Assembly: GCF_013370205.1 (NCBI RefSeq)
Contig: NZ_JABWGV010000004.1
Span: 62,001-126,000, forward strand
Source: Qipengyuania atrilutea
GTDB lineage: Bacteria; Pseudomonadota; Alphaproteobacteria; Sphingomonadales; Sphingomonadaceae
Reading direction: 5' to 3'
DNA length: 64,000 bases
Position 1 is the stretch's first letter. Each line of letters begins with the position of its first letter. Below the pieces are notes generated by a model. That model was not told the origin of the DNA. It saw only the letters and a list, made by a program, of their open reading frames with translations, and made no database searches. Position numbers and translations under genes: made by a program. Shown piece by piece: positions 18,336-26,227 of this stretch.

Positions 18336-20794
18336 AACAGCTTGCGGACCTCGAAGCCGATGTAGCGGCCTACCGGGTCGATCAAAAACGGCTGATAGCG
18401 CGAGGGCACGAGGCCGTTCTCGTCGGTGACCCCCTGGCGGGTGTCGAAGACGTTGTCCATCCGTGCCGACAGCCTCACGCCCTTCAGAGCTTTTGTGTCC
18501 GGAAAAACGCGTTCTAGGTCGGTGAAGACCCGCAGGTCGACCTTGAACAGATCGCCGAAGAACAGGTCGCTGCTGCCCGGAAGCTCGCTTCCGTTGACAC
18601 GGGTCGCACTGCGATAGTCGGCGCTGATGAATCCGCCGTAGCCCTGATACCATCCAAAGGCGTTCGCGGATACGACATGCCGCGCCGCTCCGCCGTCTGC
18701 ACCGGTAGCGTCCCCGCCGAGCTGGTCGAGCAGCGGTCCATTGTCGGCAATGCGGACGGTGTCGGTCAGCGCGTAAGTGTAATCGAGGCTGGTGCGCCAG
18801 CGCCCCTGCCGGTCTTCGCCGCGCCCGCCGCCGAGCATGGCAGCAGGATTGCCGCCGCCCTTGCCGCCTCGCTCGCCCTCGCCGCGTTCTTCACGCTGGG
18901 GCTCTTTTCCGATCGCGCCCGACAGCGAGAACGAGGCGCGCAGGCGGCTCGAATCGGTTTCGGCGAAAGTGACCGGCGTACGGTCGAGCGCGACCAGCGC
19001 ACCCGAAGCGTCGCGCACGATACGCTCGGGAAAGGCGGCTTCGATCGCCGGTGTCAGGAGCGGGAAACCGGCGGTTACGTCTCGCGAAGAGTTGGTGAAA
19101 TATTCGAGCGTCAGGCGTGCTTCGCGCAGCAGGTCGAATTCGTAGTCGGCCGAAACCTTCCAGTCGCGCTGCGTTTCGGCCAGCAGGAACGGATTTCCGC
19201 CGGTCGTTAGCTCCACCAGCACCGTATCCCCGGTCGCGAAATCGAAGACCGGCACGTTCGACGTGACGATGACCGGATTGCCGAGCTGGCCCAGTCCCGG
19301 AGGTGCCTCTGCGATGGTATAGGTCGTCTGCAGGCTCAGGCGCTCTGCCGGCCGCCAGATCAGCCCGGCACTCGCATCGGTGAGTGTTCCGAAGTCTGAG
19401 AGGTGGTTCACACCGGCGCTCAGATTGAGGGTGAGCGTGCCGAGCGGCGCCAGAAAATCTTCGCGCGCGCTGGCGATGGGTACGCCGAGGTTGAACCCGG
19501 CGGACAGGTCACCGCGGGTAAGCTGCGTTTCCTCGCCCGTTCTGCGCGTATCGCGGCTGTCGATGCGCCGCCAGTTGTATCCGGTATCGAACGTCGCGGT
19601 CACAGCGCCCGCGGGCAGCAGACCCAATTCGCCGACAAGCGTCGCCAGCGTTCCGACAGTGTGGGTTTCGCTGCTGGCGAGAGCGACGCCGCCATCGGCG
19701 ACCGCAGGCAGCGGACCCGCAATATCGACAAGGCCCGCCAGTGCGGCTTCACGCAGCGCCAGCGTATCGGCATCGAGATCGCTCTCAGCGTCGACCTCCA
19801 CCCGGCTCGCATCTGTCGTCCACGTCAGCTGCCAGTCGCCGACCGGCAGATCGAGGTTCGAACCGAGCGAATAAGTATCGGTCCGCCCGATGTTCAGAAG
19901 CGGACTATCCGCCCCGAACGAACGGAACGCGCTGCTGCCGTCGGGAGCGAACAGGCGAACAGTTCCCAGCCCCTCGCGCGACCGCGAATCCTCGCGCTCG
20001 AACGTCGCGTTGAGCGCAAGCGAGCCGCCCGCGCCTTCCTCTCCCAGACCGCGCGACCAATTGGCCGTCGCCTCGTAATTATCGAAAGCGCCGATAAGGC
20101 TACGGTAAAGGGCGGGATCGGGATCGCCGGGGAGAACCGGGTCGGTCAGCACCACGCCGCGCTCCGCCTCGGTCAATGTCGTGCGCTGCTCCCACTCAAC
20201 GTTGAGATTGAGCCGGTCTCGGCCCGCTATCCTGAGGTACGTGCCTTCAAGTTCGGTCCGGTTGAAACCGCCACGCGCGGGCTGGCGATATTCGACCTCC
20301 ACTTCCTTGCTTTCAAAATTGTCCTTGAGGATGAAATTCACGACGCGCCGCGTCGGTGGATAGCCATATTGCAACGCGACTTCTTCGGGCAGGATCTGCA
20401 CCTGTTTGAGCGCTTCGGGCGGATAGGAGCGAAGCTCCCGAAAGCTCGATACGCGTCGTCCGTTCACGAGGATGATGGGCCGCCCGTCGCCTCGTCCCGA
20501 TCCCGATTGCGCTTGTGAGCCGACCTCTTCAAGGACTTCTTCGAGCGACCCGGCACCGAGCGCGGCTATGTCCGCTTCGTCGAGTTCGGCGATCGGCGGT
20601 ACGTCGGTGTCCACCTGTCCGCGAATTCGCGGCGCGGTGACGATAATAACGTTCTCGTCATCGTCCTGCGAGAAACCGTCGCCCGGCTCCGCCTCCGGAT
20701 TTGCTTCCTGAGCGATCGCTGCGACGGGTATGGGCAGCGATGCCGAAGCAGTCAGAAAGGCAACAGCCGAAATGCGGCGAAGGGGGGATTTCAC
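18332..20794 (-). CDS. TonB-dependent outer membrane receptor with Arg/Gly-rich loop
   Basis: An 820-residue outer membrane receptor. A signal peptide (about 1-28, ending IAQEA) is followed by a TonB-box-like ENVIIVTA at 47-54. The plug domain (about 65-155) carries RPIILVNGRRV, and the beta-barrel ends in aromatic RYIGFEVRKLF. Residues about 630-668 form an unusual loop rich in Arg, Gly and Glu. The ligand is unknown; TonB receptors import siderophores, vitamins or glycans using ExbBD energy. It is convergent with mipZ and divergent from infA, with no transport partner nearby. Confidence 0.88.
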   Translation of the reverse strand: MKSPLRRISAVAFLTASASLPIPVAAIAQEANPEAEPGDGFSQDDDENVIIVTAPRIRGQVDTDVPPIAELDEADIAALGAGSLEEVLEEVGSQAQSGSGRGDGRPIILVNGRRVSSFRELRSYPPEALKQVQILPEEVALQYGYPPTRRVVNFILKDNFESKEVEVEYRQPARGGFNRTELEGTYLRIAGRDRLNLNVEWEQRTTLTEAERGVVLTDPVLPGDPDPALYRSLIGAFDNYEATANWSRGLGEEGAGGSLALNATFEREDSRSREGLGTVRLFAPDGSSAFRSFGADSPLLNIGRTDTYSLGSNLDLPVGDWQLTWTTDASRVEVDAESDLDADTLALREAALAGLVDIAGPLPAVADGGVALASSETHTVGTLATLVGELGLLPAGAVTATFDTGYNWRRIDSRDTRRTGEETQLTRGDLSAGFNLGVPIASAREDFLAPLGTLTLNLSAGVNHLSDFGTLTDASAGLIWRPAERLSLQTTYTIAEAPPGLGQLGNPVIVTSNVPVFDFATGDTVLVELTTGGNPFLLAETQRDWKVSADYEFDLLREARLTLEYFTNSSRDVTAGFPLLTPAIEAAFPERIVRDASGALVALDRTPVTFAETDSSRLRASFSLSGAIGKEPQREERGEGERGGKGGGNPAAMLGGGRGEDRQGRWRTSLDYTYALTDTVRIADNGPLLDQLGGDATGADGGAARHVVSANAFGWYQGYGGFISADYRSATRVNGSELPGSSDLFFGDLFKVDLRVFTDLERVFPDTKALKGVRLSARMDNVFDTRQGVTDENGLVPSRYQPFLIDPVGRYIGFEVRKLF

Positions 20795-20957
20795 GTAACA
20801 ACTTCCTTACTCTCGCCCCCGGGCCGCCCGTTGCAGTAAAGACCCGGCAAAACAACCAATTCTTCGCCTTACCGAGCGGCAACCCTTCCCTTTTCCTCGG
20901 GTCGTCGCTATGTGCCGCGCGATATTGCGACAAGTTGAACCGGGAACGATTAAGTAT

Positions 20958-21203
20958 ATGGCCAAAGAAGAACTCCTCGAAATGCGCGGCAAGGTAGTGG
21001 AACTGCTGCCGAACGCGATGTTCCGGGTGGAGCTTGAAAACGGCCACGAAGTGCTCGGCCATACGGCAGGCAAGATGCGCAAGAACCGCATCCGTGTGCT
21101 CGTCGGCGACGAAGTGCTGTGCGAACTGACGCCTTACGACCTTACGAAGGCGCGCATCACTTACCGCTTCATGCCCGGCCGCGGCGGCCCCGGCCCGCAA
21201 TAA
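20958..21203 (+). CDS. infA: Translation initiation factor IF-1
   Basis: An 81-residue S1/OB-fold protein that binds the ribosomal A site during initiation. The sequence [18 protein letters not shown]...[20 protein letters not shown] is near the family consensus. A short extra tail (PGRGGPGPQ) extends past the usual end at about residue 72. It heads the infA-maf-RNase-yacG run typical of alphaproteobacteria. Confidence 0.97.
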   Translation: MAKEELLEMRGKVVELLPNAMFRVELENGHEVLGHTAGKMRKNRIRVLVGDEVLCELTPYDLTKARITYRFMPGRGGPGPQ

Positions 21204-21223
21204 CGGCCGGCGGCTCGCCCGGC

Positions 21224-21802
21224 ATGGCGACGCCTACGCTCGTCCTCGCTTCCTCCAGCCCGCGTCGGCGCGAACTTCTCGCGCGGATCGGCGTGACGCC
21301 GAACCGGATCGCTTCCCCCGATATCGACGAAACGCCGCACGAGGGCGAACAGCCGCGCGTCTACGCCGTGCGTATGGCGGAAGAAAAGGCACGCGCGGTG
21401 ACCCGCGGTGAGAGCGAGATCGTCATCGCCGGCGATACCACGGTCGCTCCCGGCCGGCGCATTCTGCAGCAAGCCGAAGACGCGGCGATGAACGCCGACT
21501 TTCTGCGGCTGTTGTCCGGCAGACGCCACCGCGTCTTGAGTGCGGTCAGCGTCATCTCCCCGGACGGGGTTCAGCGCACGAAGCTTTCCGAAACCTCGGT
21601 GAAGTTCAAAGTCCTGCACGAAGACGAGATTGCTGCCTATGTCGCGACCGGCGAAGGGATCGGCAAGGCGGGCGGCTACGCCATACAGGGCGCGGCGGAG
21701 GGCCTCATAAGCTGGGTCCAGGGAAGCTACTCGGGCGTCGTCGGATTGCCGCTGTTCGAGACACGCGCATTGCTCAAAGCTGCGGGCCTCACCATTGGGT
21801 GA
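21224..21802 (+). CDS. maf: Maf-like nucleoside triphosphate pyrophosphatase
   Basis: A 192-residue Maf protein. The family hydrolyses non-canonical or dTTP/UTP-type nucleotides to monophosphates. Signature elements are LASSSPRRRELL at residue 7, the Glu-containing KARAV segment, IAGDTTVAPGRRI (here Thr-Thr replaces the common DTVV) and GKAGGYAIQGAAEGLI. It begins 20 bases after infA and overlaps the RNase gene by 8 bases. Confidence 0.9.
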   Translation: MATPTLVLASSSPRRRELLARIGVTPNRIASPDIDETPHEGEQPRVYAVRMAEEKARAVTRGESEIVIAGDTTVAPGRRILQQAEDAAMNADFLRLLSGRRHRVLSAVSVISPDGVQRTKLSETSVKFKVLHEDEIAAYVATGEGIGKAGGYAIQGAAEGLISWVQGSYSGVVGLPLFETRALLKAAGLTIG

Positions 21803-22760
21803 GTGGCTCGTCGAGCAGGGCATCGGCGAGCAGCGCGCGCTGCTGATGAACGGCGACACAGTTCTGGCGGCGAAGATGCGTTGGCCGGGCGATCTGCCGG
21901 TCGGCGCGCATATTCCCGGGAAGCTTCTATCCAAGCCTGCCGGACGGTCACGCGGGTTAGCGCGACTGGAAAACGGAACCGAAGTTCTTCTCGACCGGAT
22001 ACCTCCGAGTGCGACCGAGGGTAGCGCGCTTCTGCTCGTCATAACGCGTACAGCCATTGCAGAGCGCGGCCGCTTCAAGCGAGCTCAGGCGCGTGTGATC
22101 GGCGGTGAGATCGAACACGGTCTGGTGCAAGAAAAGACCATGCTGGTCGGTGATGTCGTCCGCCGCTTCCCGGCTGGGGCTTGGGAAGACGTCTGGGACG
22201 CCGCGTCGTCGGGAGAAATCGCGTTTGCTGGCGGAACACTGCTCTTCAGCGTGACACCTGCGATGACGGTAATCGACATCGACGGCAGCCTCCCGCCGCG
22301 CGAACTCGCTCTCGCTGCGGTCCCGCCGCTTGCTCGCGCGCTGCGGCTCTTCGACTTGGGCGGCTCGATCGCAATCGACTTCCCCACGCTGCCGGCCAAG
22401 GCAGACCGGAAGGTCGTGGACGCCGCGCTGGAGGACGCCCTGCGCGACTGGCCGCATGAGCGCACGGCGATGAACGGCTTCGGCCTGGTTCAGATCGTCG
22501 CGCGGCTGGAGGGACCATCGCTTCTCCACCGCTTCGCCGCTTCGCGCATCGGCATGGCCGCGCGCATGGCGCTGCGCCGGGCGGAGATGGTCGATGGGCC
22601 GGGTGTTACGCTTCTGACCGTGCATCCCGCGCTAAAAGCCAAGCTTGAGCCCGAATGGCTCGGCGAACTGGAACGCCGCACCGGCCGGCCGGTGCGGGTG
22701 GAGACCGACCCCGGTCTTGCGATCGAGGCGGGGCAGGCCCAGATCGTCCCGCATGAGTAA
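21795..22760 (+). CDS. RNase E/G family protein, short form
   Basis: A 321-residue member of the RNase E/G family, shorter than E. coli RNase G (about 490). The magnesium-site aspartates appear in TVIDIDGSL and, about 40 residues later, in LGGSIAIDFPTL. The N-terminal S1-like region is degenerate and the zinc-link Cys pair is absent. A start at TTG 21795 overlaps maf and gives MGEWLVEQGIGEQRAL. This compact version between maf and yacG is usual in sphingomonads. RNA cleavage is inferred from the family. Confidence 0.85.
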   Translation: MGEWLVEQGIGEQRALLMNGDTVLAAKMRWPGDLPVGAHIPGKLLSKPAGRSRGLARLENGTEVLLDRIPPSATEGSALLLVITRTAIAERGRFKRAQARVIGGEIEHGLVQEKTMLVGDVVRRFPAGAWEDVWDAASSGEIAFAGGTLLFSVTPAMTVIDIDGSLPPRELALAAVPPLARALRLFDLGGSIAIDFPTLPAKADRKVVDAALEDALRDWPHERTAMNGFGLVQIVARLEGPSLLHRFAASRIGMAARMALRRAEMVDGPGVTLLTVHPALKAKLEPEWLGELERRTGRPVRVETDPGLAIEAGQAQIVPHE

Positions 22761-22923
22761 AGCAGCCAAGCCCTGCCCGATTTGCCGCAAGCCGCGCAGC
22801 GAGGAATTTTCGCCGTTCTGTTCCAGCAGGTGTCGCGACCGGGATCTGAATCGCTGGTTCGGCGACGGCTACAGCGTGCCGGGACGCCCGGCGAGCCCGG
22901 AAGAAATGACCGGCGAGGAATAG
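22753..22923 (+). CDS. yacG: YacG-type zinc-binding protein (DNA gyrase inhibitor family)
   Basis: A 56-residue protein with four zinc-binding cysteines (CPICRK and CSSRCRDRD) followed by LNRWFGDGY, the hallmark of YacG. In E. coli YacG binds gyrase. It overlaps the RNase gene by 8 bases and ends the infA operon. Confidence 0.92.
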   Translation: MSKAAKPCPICRKPRSEEFSPFCSSRCRDRDLNRWFGDGYSVPGRPASPEEMTGEE

Positions 22924-22940
22924 GTTCGCTTTAAACCCCC

Positions 22941-22969
22941 TTGCCATCGCGCCGAGGGTTCGCCATAGG
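22941..22969 (+). promoter_or_regulatory. Putative sigma-70 promoter for tRNA-Phe
   Basis: TTGCCA (22941-22946) and CATAGG (22964-22969) are separated by 17 bases. They lie 49 bases before the mature tRNA 5' end, which fits a tRNA transcription unit. The same CATAGG hexamer with a 17-base spacer occurs before purS. Confidence 0.45.
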
Positions 22970-23017
22970 CCCGGCTTCACCCGCTCGGCAGTCCTTTCGA
23001 ATGACCGAAGCGGCGAT

Positions 23018-23093
23018 GCCCAGGTAGCTCAGTTGGTAGAGCATGCGACTGAAAATCGCAGTGTCGGTGGTTCGATCCCGCCCCTGGGCACCA
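23018..23093 (+). tRNA. tRNA-Phe (GAA)
   Basis: A 76-base cloverleaf: acceptor GCCCAGG/CCTGGGC, D arm GCTC/GAGC, anticodon stem TGCGA/TCGCA with loop CTGAAAA, five-base variable loop, T arm GGTGG/CCGCC with TTCGATC, and encoded CCA. All stems pair perfectly. The anticodon is GAA. Confidence 0.98.
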
Positions 23094-23295
23094 CTCTTCC
23101 CTCGCTAAGCAACACAGCCATCAGGCGCTACTGAGCGAATGTTCTCTGCGCGCCCTATTGCCCTGTCAAAGAATTAGGTTCGGGTGCGCAACGTACTGGT
23201 TGAGCTCTGGCGCCGAACGAGCGTCCCGGAATGCAGGTGCCGGGTCTTATGCTGTCTGACTGCTCAAGCCGACAGCCCTATTAACAAGCGTTAAG

Positions 23296-23321
23296 GGAAC
23301 CCGGACATGGGAAGGTCCGTA
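23296..23321 (+). promoter_or_regulatory. Candidate EcfG (general stress sigma) promoter of the SDR gene
   Basis: GGAAC at 23296-23300 and CGTA at 23318-23321 are separated by 17 bases. The alphaproteobacterial EcfG consensus is GGAAC-N16/17-CGTT, so there is one mismatch in the -10. It lies 39 bases before the SDR start. The rest of the 266-base gap after the tRNA holds nothing else I recognise. Confidence 0.5.
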
Positions 23322-23359
23322 GAATAACCGTCCTCTTTTGAAATGCCGGAAGTATCAAC

Positions 23360-24379
23360 ATGCGCAGTCAGCTTAAATTGAAGCCCATCGACGAACAGGT
23401 TCTCGTCATCACCGGAGCCACGTCAGGACACGGACTGTGCACTGCTCAGATGGCCGCGAAGCGCGGCGCCAAGGTCATGCTTGCCGCTCGTGACGAAAAG
23501 GCACTGGCTGAGGTTTGCAGCGATATCCGCCGCCAGGGCGGGACAGCTGAATACGTAGCCACCGACGTATCGGTCGAAGAGGATATGCAGCGCCTCGCCG
23601 ATCGCGCGATCGAGCGGTTCGGCGGGTTCGACACCTGGGTCAACAACGCGGGCATAGGCGTCTATTCGCAGGTTCTCGATCTGGAAATGGAGGATCACCG
23701 CAAGGTTTTCGAGACCAATTACTGGGGCGTGGTCTACGGCTCGACGATCGCCGCACGCCATTTGAAGGACAAGACCGGCGGCGGCGCGCTCATCAACGTA
23801 GGTTCGATCAATTCGGACATACCAAGCCCCATACTCGCATCCTACAACGCATCGAAACATGCGGTTAAAGGCTTTACCGACTCGTTCCGGATCGAACTTC
23901 AGATGAACGAACAGCCCGTATCCGTTACGCTGATCCAGCCGAGCGCGATCGGAACGCCCTTCCCGCAGCACGCCCGCAATACCACGGGATATCAGGCCCG
24001 TCTGCCAAAGCCGATTTACGCGCCGGAAGTCGTGGCGCGCGCGATCCTAGATGCGGCGCAGAACAGCCGCCGCGACGTTGTCGTAGGCGGGGCCGGCAAG
24101 TTCCAGGTTCTCGGTTCCGCGATGCTGCCGAACCTGTTCGACAAGATCGCCACCACCATGGCGGACAAGCTCGTCGACAAGAGCCAGCCCATACCGGACC
24201 GAGAAGGCAATCTGTATGACCCGCAAGGCAATGACGGCAAGGTCGAGGGGCGCCAGCACGGCAGGCACTTCAGCGTCACCACCGCCGCGGGGCGGCATCC
24301 CTGGACAGTGGTGGGAGCGCTGGCGGGCATCGCCGTGGCCGGCATCTGGGCAGTAACGGAAGCGAGGTCGAAGGCCTAG
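23360..24379 (+). CDS. Short-chain dehydrogenase with C-terminal membrane anchor
   Basis: A 339-residue SDR. TGATSGHG near residue 20 is the cofactor loop, with His where Ile is common. NNAG, NVGSINS and YNASKH supply the active-site elements. After about residue 250 comes a non-catalytic extension ending in a hydrophobic segment (VVGALAGIAVAGIWAV), a likely tail anchor. SDRs of this extended type are often general-stress genes in alphaproteobacteria, which agrees with the EcfG-like promoter upstream. The substrate is unknown. Confidence 0.87.
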   Translation: MRSQLKLKPIDEQVLVITGATSGHGLCTAQMAAKRGAKVMLAARDEKALAEVCSDIRRQGGTAEYVATDVSVEEDMQRLADRAIERFGGFDTWVNNAGIGVYSQVLDLEMEDHRKVFETNYWGVVYGSTIAARHLKDKTGGGALINVGSINSDIPSPILASYNASKHAVKGFTDSFRIELQMNEQPVSVTLIQPSAIGTPFPQHARNTTGYQARLPKPIYAPEVVARAILDAAQNSRRDVVVGGAGKFQVLGSAMLPNLFDKIATTMADKLVDKSQPIPDREGNLYDPQGNDGKVEGRQHGRHFSVTTAAGRHPWTVVGALAGIAVAGIWAVTEARSKA

Positions 24380-24473
24380 TTTTCCGGACTATTGCTGGGC
24401 CGCTAAACCTTTTCCGGGCAAGCGACTGAAGGTCGGATTAACGTAATTCTGAGGGAGGAATTGGAGGAAGAGC

Positions 24474-25076
24474 GTGGCCGATTGGATCAGGAGCCTGATG
24501 GAGGACGGCGGCTATCTCACGATTGCTCTACTCATGTTTCTCGAGAACGTCTTTCCTCCCATTCCCTCCGAAGTCATTATGCCGCTTGCCGGAAGCTCGG
24601 CGACAAATGGTCAGCTGAGCATCATCGGCGTGATCGCCGCCGGGTCTGCCGGTTCGCTGGCGGGAGCGCTGCTCTGGTATGCAATCGGCAAGATGATGGG
24701 CGACGAGCGTCTTAGGCACTGGAGCAAAAGGCATGGCCGCTGGATCACGCTTGGCCCTGACGATATCGACAAGGCGGAAAACTGGTTCAAGAAGCACGGG
24801 ACGAAGGCGGTGTTCCTTGCCCGGATGGTCCCTACGCTCCGCACTCTGATTGCAATCCCGGCGGGCATCTTCGCCATGCCGCTCGCGAAATTCATTCCCC
24901 TGACCTTCGCAGGCACGCTTCTTTGGGAGGGTGCGCTGGCTTTCGCGGGCTATAAGCTCGGAAACCGGTATCAGCAGATCGAACATTACCTCAACCCGGT
25001 CACGACCGGCATATTCGTGATACTTGTTCTCTACTATCTTTACCGGGTTATCACGTTTCGATCAGATAAGGCGTGA
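24474..25076 (+). CDS. DedA/VTT family membrane protein
   Basis: A 200-residue DedA-family integral membrane protein; members are implicated in lipid flipping and envelope homeostasis. Family signatures are FLENVFPPIPSEVIMPLAG near residue 22 and the RMVPTLRTLIAIPAGIFAMP segment with conserved Arg residues. GTG at 24474 follows GGAGGAAG by 6 bases and gives MADWIRSL. It lies 94 bases after the SDR on the same strand. Confidence 0.9.
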   Translation: MADWIRSLMEDGGYLTIALLMFLENVFPPIPSEVIMPLAGSSATNGQLSIIGVIAAGSAGSLAGALLWYAIGKMMGDERLRHWSKRHGRWITLGPDDIDKAENWFKKHGTKAVFLARMVPTLRTLIAIPAGIFAMPLAKFIPLTFAGTLLWEGALAFAGYKLGNRYQQIEHYLNPVTTGIFVILVLYYLYRVITFRSDKA

Positions 25077-25213
25077 CCGTGTACTCCTGCCAAAGAGGTA
25101 TGCGAGACGTCCACAAATGCACCGAGCGCGGCCTCAAGCGCGTCGAGGCTCCGGTGAGAAGCACATCACGGCATGATGCAGCGTCCGTCGTCGGCCGGGT
25201 CGGGGGTTAGCTT

Positions 25214-25939
25214 CTGCTGACGATCCTTGCCCTCGCGCTGCTGCCTTCGCTCGGTAACCTCATCGGTATCGGGCTTGCCGAATGGCGGCGGCCGCCCGAG
25301 TGGCTCGTGGGCGGCGCGCTTCATGCTGCGGCCGGGATCGCCACGGCGGTCGCTGCGATCGAACTCATTCCGCGTTCGCAGGACCGGATCGAAACCTGGA
25401 TGCTGGCGCTCGCAATCATCATCGGGGCGGTAGGTTCTGCCGGCATCGCGAAGGCGACGCGGGGGATCCGGGCGCACATGGGGAGTACCACCGGTCGGGC
25501 CACGACTTGGGGAGCCTATGCGGCTGTCGGCGTGGACCTCTTCACCGACGGCTTGATGACGGGCGGCGGAGGCGCGGTGGCGCAGGAACTCGGCCTGCTG
25601 CTCGCCCTCTCTCAAGTGGTCGGCAATCTACCCGGCGGCTTCGCGATTGCGGCCGATTTTCGGTCAGCCAAGATAGCGCGCGGCTCGCGGTGGCGAGCCT
25701 TTGCGCTCTATCCCTTCCTCCCGGTGATTGGCGCATTTATCGGCTACGTCGTGCTCGCAGATGCAGGCGAAATACTTACCGGCTTCGTCCTCGCACTGTT
25801 CGCGGGCCTGCTGCTGACCGCGACGATCGAGGATATCGTACCCGAAGCCGACCAGCCCAAAGCGAAACGCCGGATTTCGAGCCCGGCCTTTGCGCTTGGG
25901 TTCGCAGCCCTCCTGCTGACTTCCGCCTACCTAGGCTAA
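25214..25939 (+). CDS. ZIP-like multi-pass membrane protein with no standard start codon
   Basis: A hydrophobic protein resembling ZIP metal transporters: HAAAGIATAVAAIELIP in an early helix, GVDLFTDGLMTGGG in place of the ZIP HxxPEG motif, NLPGGFAIA, and a late TIEDIVPEA. The frame opens after TAG at 25208. Its first helix (LLTILALALLPSLGNLIGIGLAE) is encoded right after CTG at 25214 and 25217, but the first ATG/GTG/TTG is GTG 25307, which would delete that helix. A CTG start at 25214 gives 241 residues. Several metal-ligand residues of true ZIPs look absent, so metal transport is uncertain. Confidence 0.6.
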   Translation: MLTILALALLPSLGNLIGIGLAEWRRPPEWLVGGALHAAAGIATAVAAIELIPRSQDRIETWMLALAIIIGAVGSAGIAKATRGIRAHMGSTTGRATTWGAYAAVGVDLFTDGLMTGGGGAVAQELGLLLALSQVVGNLPGGFAIAADFRSAKIARGSRWRAFALYPFLPVIGAFIGYVVLADAGEILTGFVLALFAGLLLTATIEDIVPEADQPKAKRRISSPAFALGFAALLLTSAYLG

Positions 25940-25943
25940 ATCG

Positions 25944-26222
25944 TCACCCGACGACTGCGGGGAGTACGCTGTAGACGATGCCCACGGCAGAAATCGCGAT
26001 GCCTAGTCCCGGTATGCTGGTGAGCGAGACCGTATCTGCGCGCCGCCAAAGCCACGCCATCGCACCCAACGCCGGCAGGGTAAGCGCCGCTGCGATCCAG
26101 CGCGCAGCCGGCTGATCCGGGAACGCGCTGCTCGCCGCCCAGAGGAGCGAGAAATGCGCGGCCCAGACGCTCAGTGCGAGCGTCGGGGTCAGCCAGTCGA
26201 TCGCGTTGCGGTAATCGCGCAT
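25944..26222 (-). CDS. Small membrane protein downstream of the oxidase gene
   Basis: A 92-residue protein with about three hydrophobic segments (LALSVWAAHFSLLWAASSAF, WIAAALTLPALGAMAWLW, GLGIAISAVGIVYSVLPAVV). I do not recognise a family. It begins 5 bases after the stop of the fused oxidase gene on the same strand, so it is probably the last gene of the oxidase operon and may be an accessory subunit. The ATG at 26222 gives MRDYRNAIDWL. Confidence 0.7.
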   Translation of the reverse strand: MRDYRNAIDWLTPTLALSVWAAHFSLLWAASSAFPDQPAARWIAAALTLPALGAMAWLWRRADTVSLTSIPGLGIAISAVGIVYSVLPAVVG

Positions 26223-26227
26223 GGTGT

